Source of the DNA: an uncultured Eubacteriales bacterium
GTDB taxonomy: Bacteria > Bacillota > Clostridia > Oscillospirales > Oscillospiraceae
Assembly: GCA_949744025.1 (NCBI GenBank)
Contig: CATJWA010000176.1
Coordinates: forward strand, 1 to 17,249
DNA length: 17,249 bases
Direction: 5' to 3'
Shown here piece by piece: positions 13,093 through 17,249 of this stretch. The translations under genes were made by a program, and so were the position numbers. The notes below the pieces were generated by a model. The model was given only the letters and a program-made list of their open reading frames with translations. It ran no database searches and was not told the origin of the DNA. Each line of letters begins with the position of its first letter. The first letter of the stretch is position 1.

Positions 13093-14199
13093 TCAGTTTA
13101 TTTTGACGTTTTCCCAGAGAGTGTTGATATAATCGAGGGTTTCCGCGTCAAGGTTGCGGTAGGCGTAGAGGTTGTAGCTTTCGCGAAAGCTCTCAAGCTC
13201 GGGGTAGAGAATTTCCATGGCCTCGGGGCCCATGTCCTCGATGTATTCGGGGTCGTTGACGACAAGGGAGTTTGGGGAGGCGTAGGAGATGTACTCCGCG
13301 TTTGCCACGGCAACGTCGCGGCTGAGCATGAAGTTTATAAAGCACTCGGCCAGCTCCTGATTCTGGCAGGAGGAGGGGATGCACATGGCGTCAAGAAAGT
13401 AGTTGGTATGCTCGGGGTAGTAAAAGCGCAGGTCCACGCCCTCGGCCTGGGCGTCAAGCATGGTGAAGTAGTCGCCGGCGTAGTAGGCGCCGATGTCGGC
13501 CTCGCCGGACTCCATGAGGTTGTATATCTCGTCCATGACGTAGCTGACGTGGGGGCGCTGGGCAACCAGCTCGTCAAAGGCGGTATCCCAAACCGCGCGG
13601 TCGGTGGAGTTTACGTCCAGGCCCAGCTTGTACATGGCCGTGCCGAAGGCGTCCCGGGAGTTGTTGAATTGCAGAATGCTGCCGGAATACTTCTCGTTCC
13701 ACATAAGGTCCCAGCCGCCGGCGTCGGCCTCGTCGACCTTGCTGGCGTTGTAGATGATGCCCACCACGCCGTAGGTATAGGGTACGGTATACTTGTCCTC
13801 CTCGTCGTAGTACAGGCCGCGGAAGTCCTCGCCGATGTACTGGTAATTGGGGATGTTGTCGTAGTTCAGGGGCAGGAGCATGTCCTCGCTTATCATGCGG
13901 GCAATCATGTAGTCGGAGGGTATCACCACGTCGTAGCTGACCGCGCCGCTGCTGAGCTTGGCGTACATGTCCTCGTTGCTGGTGTAGGTGTCGTAATTGA
14001 CCTTGAGCTTTGTGCCGTGCTCCTGCTCGTACCAGCTCTCGAACTCGCGTATCGTGTCAAGCGAGCCCTCGCTGCCGTCGGAAATGTACTCTCCCCAGTT
14101 GTAGACGTTTAGAGTGAGCATTCCGCCGCCGGAGCCGCAGCCGGTAAGCAGCGCGGCGAGCGCGAGGGCGGACAGGACAAGTAAAAGAAGCTTTTTCAT
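13093..14199 (-). CDS. potD: Spermidine/putrescine-binding lipoprotein
   Basis: Extracellular substrate-binding lipoprotein of the polyamine ABC importer. The start at 14199 is chosen because GGAGG lies 10 nt upstream and a lipoprotein signal follows: MKKLLLLVLSALALAALLTGC, with lipobox LTGC and lipidated Cys21. The frame is open to 14301, but that part lies over the potC end. The mature protein begins LTLNVYNWGEYI, where Trp, Glu and Tyr match polyamine-contacting residues of the PotD family. It continues with the bilobal-fold stretches VNYDTYTSNEDMYAKL, YDVVIPSDYMIARM and VPYTYGVVGIIYN, and has FLDAMCIP with the conserved Asp in the last third. The 368 residues are normal. It is last in the operon, 22 nt after potC, and is followed by a terminator. 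Confidence 0.94.
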   Translation of the reverse strand: MKKLLLLVLSALALAALLTGCGSGGGMLTLNVYNWGEYISDGSEGSLDTIREFESWYEQEHGTKLKVNYDTYTSNEDMYAKLSSGAVSYDVVIPSDYMIARMISEDMLLPLNYDNIPNYQYIGEDFRGLYYDEEDKYTVPYTYGVVGIIYNASKVDEADAGGWDLMWNEKYSGSILQFNNSRDAFGTAMYKLGLDVNSTDRAVWDTAFDELVAQRPHVSYVMDEIYNLMESGEADIGAYYAGDYFTMLDAQAEGVDLRFYYPEHTNYFLDAMCIPSSCQNQELAECFINFMLSRDVAVANAEYISYASPNSLVVNDPEYIEDMGPEAMEILYPELESFRESYNLYAYRNLDAETLDYINTLWENVKIN

Positions 14200-14221
14200 T
14201 AGACATATTCCTCCCTGTGAG

Positions 14222-15031
14222 TTATTTGTTTTTGCGTTTGGCCGCGCCGTCCTGCTCCCTGTCGGGAATGTTGGAGACGAGCAGCAGGGCCAGTATGACA
14301 AAGAAGATTATTGTAGCCAGCGCGTACATCTTTGGTGTGACGGTTTTTTTGGTCATGCTGTAGATGCGTATGGGCAGGGTCTGGAAGCCGTTGCCCTGGG
14401 TGAAATAGCTTATCACGAAGTCGTCCAGCGACATGGTGAAAGCCATGATAAGCCCCGTGACTATGCCGGGCATAATCTCCGGCAGCTCGACCTTGAAAAA
14501 CGCGCGCAGGGGCGTGCAGCCCAGGTCCATCGCCGCCTCGGGCAGCGACGGGTCCATCTGCTCAAGCTTGGGCAGCACCTGCAATATAACGTAGGGCAGG
14601 CAGAAGGTTATGTGGGCGATGAGCATGGTGTAAAAGCTCAGGCTGGTTCTCATGCCGAAGAATGAGCCTATAAACACGAACATCATCATCAGCGAGATGC
14701 CGGTGATTATATCCGGGTTCACCATGGGGATGTTCGTCACCGTGTCCATCACGCCGCGCAGGTGCTTTGAGCGCAGGCGGCTTATGCCCACGGCCGCGGC
14801 GGTGCCCATGACGGTGGAGACGACGGAGGCTGTGCAGGCAAGTACGAGGGTATTCTTCACCGCGGTGAGGGTGTCCCTGTCGCGGAACAGCTCCTGATAC
14901 CATTTCAGCGAGAAGCCGGAGAACACCGACAGGCTCTTGCCCTCGTTGAAGGAGAAAAACAGCAGTATCGCAATGGGCGCGAAAAGGAAAACGAGCATCA
15001 GCGCCGTGTAAACTCTTGAGACTGTTTTCAT
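14222..15031 (-). CDS. potC: Polyamine ABC transporter permease PotC
   Basis: Inner permease of the spermidine/putrescine importer, 269 residues with six predicted membrane segments. The N-terminus RVYTALMLVFLFAPIAILLFFSFN is typical of PotC. The cytoplasmic EAA loop that docks on the ATPase reads EAAMDLGCTPLRAFFKVELP, followed by IMPGIVTGLIMAFTMSLDDFVISYF, a very characteristic PotC ending with the SLDDFVI motif. The ATG at 15031 overlaps the potB stop by four bases (ATGA), so translation is coupled. The C-terminal tail is short and basic. Confidence 0.95.
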   Translation of the reverse strand: MKTVSRVYTALMLVFLFAPIAILLFFSFNEGKSLSVFSGFSLKWYQELFRDRDTLTAVKNTLVLACTASVVSTVMGTAAAVGISRLRSKHLRGVMDTVTNIPMVNPDIITGISLMMMFVFIGSFFGMRTSLSFYTMLIAHITFCLPYVILQVLPKLEQMDPSLPEAAMDLGCTPLRAFFKVELPEIMPGIVTGLIMAFTMSLDDFVISYFTQGNGFQTLPIRIYSMTKKTVTPKMYALATIIFFVILALLLVSNIPDREQDGAAKRKNK

Positions 15032-15924
15032 TTCGCACCTCCGTAAAACCGCCTGCCGGTGAGCCGACGCATCAGCGCCATGGCCGCGAGCAGCACCACC
15101 ATCATGACAAAGGCTATGGCGGCGGCGAAGTGCAGGTTGTTTGCCACGTACTGGCCCTCAATGGCGTCGCCTATGAGGAAGAACTTGCCGCTGCCGAGCT
15201 TCTGAGAGATGTAGAAGGTGCTTATCGAGGGAATGAGCACCATCGTAACGCCGGAGATTATCCCCGGCACGCTCAGCGGCAGGATCACCCTGCGCAGTAC
15301 GCCCAGCGCGTTGCAGCCCAGGTCCCGCGCCGCCTCGAGCAGCGCGCCGTCCATCTTCGCCATGATTGAGTAGAGCGGCATTATCATGTAGGGAAAGTAG
15401 TCGTACACCATGCCTATGACAATGGCGCCCTCTGTGCCGATTATATGCACGGGACCGAGCCCCAGCATGCCGAGCAGGCCGTTGAAGATGCCGGTGTCCT
15501 GGAGTATGGTCATCCAGGCGTAGGTGCGGATGAGGAAGTTCATCCACATGGGAATCATGATAAGCGTTATCATGGTTTTCTGCGCCCTGGCCCCGGAACG
15601 GGCTATGGCATAGGCAAGCGGATAGCCCAGCAGCAGGCATATCGCCGTGGAGATAAGAGCCAGCTTCAGCGAGCGCCAGAAGATAAGCAGATAGGTGCGC
15701 ACCTGCACAGCCTCGCCGGCGTCGTTGGTGACGTTTGACGTGGCGGTGAAAAAGCGGGCGATGTTTTCGGTGGTGAAGTTAAAGCCGTTGTCGGTGAAGG
15801 CGTAGTAGGCGATGAAAAGCAGCGGCACGAGGATGAAAAGCACCGCCCACAGCGAGTAGGGCGAGAGGGTCAGCGCCTTGACCGTGCGCTCGCCGCGCCG
15901 GAGGCGGGTCAGGCCGCGGCTCAT
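15028..15924 (-). CDS. potB: Polyamine ABC transporter permease PotB
   Basis: Second permease of the importer, 298 residues with six membrane segments. After a basic N-terminus the first helix is LWAVLFILVPLLFIAYYAF. A long outside loop (about 45-80) follows, then LIMIPMWMNFLIRTYAWMTIL, a PotB hallmark. The EAA loop reads EAARDLGCNALGVLRRVILPLS, then VPGIISGVTMVLIPSISTFYI. Both ends overlap neighbours by ATGA (potA before it, potC after it), so the first three genes form one coupled translational unit. Confidence 0.95.
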   Translation of the reverse strand: MSRGLTRLRRGERTVKALTLSPYSLWAVLFILVPLLFIAYYAFTDNGFNFTTENIARFFTATSNVTNDAGEAVQVRTYLLIFWRSLKLALISTAICLLLGYPLAYAIARSGARAQKTMITLIMIPMWMNFLIRTYAWMTILQDTGIFNGLLGMLGLGPVHIIGTEGAIVIGMVYDYFPYMIMPLYSIMAKMDGALLEAARDLGCNALGVLRRVILPLSVPGIISGVTMVLIPSISTFYISQKLGSGKFFLIGDAIEGQYVANNLHFAAAIAFVMMVVLLAAMALMRRLTGRRFYGGAK

Positions 15925-17039
15925 TCGCCGGCCTCGCTTTCCGCGTCGGAGAGCCCCTCCAGCTCGTTGCTGAAAGAGGAGTAGTCCCCGTACATGCCCG
16001 AGTACTCGGACTTTTTCATTATGTGTATGGCGTCGGGCTCAATATACAGCCCGCAGCGCTCGTCCACATCGACAAAGTCCGTGGTCTGTATCATCCACTT
16101 GAAGCCGTCTATGTCCACTATTATCTCGTAATGTACGCCCATAAAGGTCACGGAAGTGACCACGCCGCGCAGCATACCCTTTTCCTCGGGCACAATGTCC
16201 ACGTCCTCGGGCCGGACCACCACGTCCACCGCCTCGTTCGCGCCGAAGCCGGAGTCCACGCAGTCAAATACATGCCCAGAAAAGGACACGCGCCTGTCGG
16301 CAAGCATCACGCCGTCTACAATGTTGCTCTCGCCTATGAAGTCCGCGACAAAGGCGTTGACCGGCTCGTTGTACACGTCTATGGGCGTGCCTATCTGCTG
16401 TATCCTGCCCTCGGACATGACCACCACGGTGTCGGACATCGACAGGGCCTCCTCCTGGTCGTGGGTGACGAAGATGAAGGTTATGCCCGTGGCCTTCTGG
16501 ATTTTTTTCAGCTCAACCTGCATGTCCTTGCGCAGCTTGAGGTCCAGTGCGCCGAGCGGCTCGTCAAGCAGCACCACCTGCGGGCGGTTTATAAGCGCGC
16601 GGGCTATGGCCACGCGCTGCTGCTGGCCTCCGGACAGGCGCGTAACGCTCCGATGCTCAAAGCCGGTTAGCGCCACAAGGCTGAGCATTTCGGTCACGCG
16701 CTGCTTTATCTCATCCTTTGTCACCTTCCGCTCGCGCAGAGGGAAGGCCACGTTTTCAAACACGTTCAGGTGCGGGAACAGCGCGTACTTCTGAAATACG
16801 GTGTTGACGCTGCGCTTATGGGGCGGCACGTCGTTTATACGCTCGCCCATGAAGATTATATCCCCCTCGTCCGGAGACTCAAAGCCGCCGATAAGGCGCA
16901 GAGTGGTCGTCTTGCCGCAGCCGGAGGGGCCGAGCAGGGTTAAAAACTCGTTGTCGTAAATGTCGAGGTTTATGCAGTCGAGCACGGTCTCACCGTCAAA
17001 GGACTTGGAGACGTTTTTGAGCTGGATTATCTTTTTCAT
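15921..17039 (-). CDS. potA: Polyamine ABC transporter ATP-binding protein PotA
   Basis: ATPase of the spermidine/putrescine importer, 372 residues. All nucleotide-binding motifs are intact: Walker A GPSGCGKTT (37-45), Q-loop Gln83 in VFQKYALFPH, signature LSGGQQQR (135-142), Walker B VVLLDEP (155-161), D-loop GALD and His193 in VTHDQEEAL. The C-terminal TOBE regulatory domain covers about residues 235-345. An acidic Ser/Glu-rich tail (about 345-372) goes beyond the usual end. ATG 17039 is preceded by AAGGAGAG 6 nt upstream. It is first in the operon, and an intrinsic terminator stands between it and any upstream promoter. Confidence 0.96.
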   Translation of the reverse strand: MKKIIQLKNVSKSFDGETVLDCINLDIYDNEFLTLLGPSGCGKTTTLRLIGGFESPDEGDIIFMGERINDVPPHKRSVNTVFQKYALFPHLNVFENVAFPLRERKVTKDEIKQRVTEMLSLVALTGFEHRSVTRLSGGQQQRVAIARALINRPQVVLLDEPLGALDLKLRKDMQVELKKIQKATGITFIFVTHDQEEALSMSDTVVVMSEGRIQQIGTPIDVYNEPVNAFVADFIGESNIVDGVMLADRRVSFSGHVFDCVDSGFGANEAVDVVVRPEDVDIVPEEKGMLRGVVTSVTFMGVHYEIIVDIDGFKWMIQTTDFVDVDERCGLYIEPDAIHIMKKSEYSGMYGDYSSFSNELEGLSDAESEAGE

Positions 17040-17062
17040 AGGCGGCTCTCCTTACAAAATAC

Positions 17063-17105
17063 AAAAAGCGCAGGTGAAACGCCGCTTCGGCATTTCACTT
17101 GCGCT
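17063..17105 (-). terminator. Intrinsic terminator in the potABCD leader
   Basis: On the - strand, AGCGCAAGTGAAATGCCG (17105-17088) pairs with CGGCGTTTCACCTGCGCT (17084-17067) around loop AAG, about 17 bp including one G-U and with one A-C mismatch, followed by TTTTT. It ends about 24 nt before the potA start. It is either the terminator of a gene beyond the window edge or an attenuator of the pot operon. Confidence 0.75.
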
Positions 17106-17249
17106 TAATCCATATGACACAATACCCCCGCGTGTGCGGAGAGTCAGTCGGATCCCAATGGGTTTTAGAGTCTATATAGCAAAGATTACTTTTACTACTC
17201 TTATTGACCATTTCACAAGTTTGTATGCCGGAAGGGCACTGGTTTTAAG
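17106..17249. other. Non-coding stretch upstream of the pot leader terminator
   Basis: No open frame of note. On the - strand it contains TTGCTATATAG near 17172-17182, a possible -10 without a clear -35. It also contains GTGAAATG (17216-17209), an 8-nt copy of part of the terminator's first arm that could pair with the second arm. A GC-rich CCGCACACGCGG-type inverted repeat lies at 17137-17148. The sequence is cut by the window edge. Confidence 0.4.

Noticed and set aside
17161..17190. A GTTTTAGAG-initiated stretch resembling the start of a type II CRISPR repeat or, on the other strand, a tracrRNA anti-repeat ahead of a terminator
   Set aside because: Only one copy is seen; the nearest similar string (GGTTTTAAG at 17241) is 80 nt away and differs. 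No cas gene or second repeat is in view. Sequence beyond 17249 would settle it.

Overview
The window reads as chromosomal DNA of a GC-rich, endospore-forming, low-lipid-envelope Firmicute. The best guess is a Clostridia of the Oscillospiraceae/Ruminococcaceae type. The support is: rpoA-rplQ in ribosomal-operon order; spoVAC, spmA and spmB (genes of endospore formers); a ywiB-argS pair as in Bacillus; an SLH-anchored surface protein; and strong AAGGAGG ribosome sites. The taxon is an inference. No phage, CRISPR, tRNA or rRNA feature could be supported.

Layout. (a) 1-1800: the end of the ribosomal-protein/RNA-polymerase operon, rpoA then rplQ on +. rpoA appears to start at a CTG codon. The rpoA-rplQ gap is unusually wide (300 nt) because it holds a structured repeat, and a second copy lies just after rplQ. 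(b) 1818-2413: a terminator, a promoter and a GreA-type elongation factor. (c) 2491-3006: a gene-free, hairpin-dense 0.5 kb element with ~91-nt inverted terminal repeats whose paired hairpins show compensatory base changes. (d) 3022-4003 on -: a spoVAC without spoVAD or spoVAE beside it, behind a plausible forespore (sigma-G-like) promoter, and an acidic protein of unknown function. (e) 4140-8243 on +: a good sigma-A promoter, murI, ywiB (DUF1934), argS, a terminator, and an AEC-family transporter. (f) 8290-9374 on -: spmA-spmB, overlapping by ATGA, behind a plausible sigma-E promoter. (g) 9479-12823 on -: a 1114-residue secreted X-Pro dipeptidyl-peptidase/CocE-type (S15) hydrolase with three C-terminal SLH domains. 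(h) 13093-17039 on -: a complete polyamine ABC importer operon potA-potB-potC-potD with ATGA overlaps, preceded by an intrinsic terminator in its leader.

How the genes relate. rpoA, greA and rplQ serve transcription and translation. murI supplies D-glutamate for peptidoglycan, and argS charges tRNA-Arg. spoVAC, spmA and spmB act in spore core dehydration and dipicolinate uptake. The S15-SLH protein probably releases dipeptides at the cell surface, and PotABCD imports spermidine/putrescine; together these suggest a nutrient-scavenging lifestyle in a peptide- and amine-rich habitat.

The features most worth a second look are the two families of structured intergenic repeats, the CTG start of rpoA, the isolated spoVAC with its Shine-Dalgarno site inside a hairpin, and the terminator in the pot leader. 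No clearly new multi-gene system was seen.
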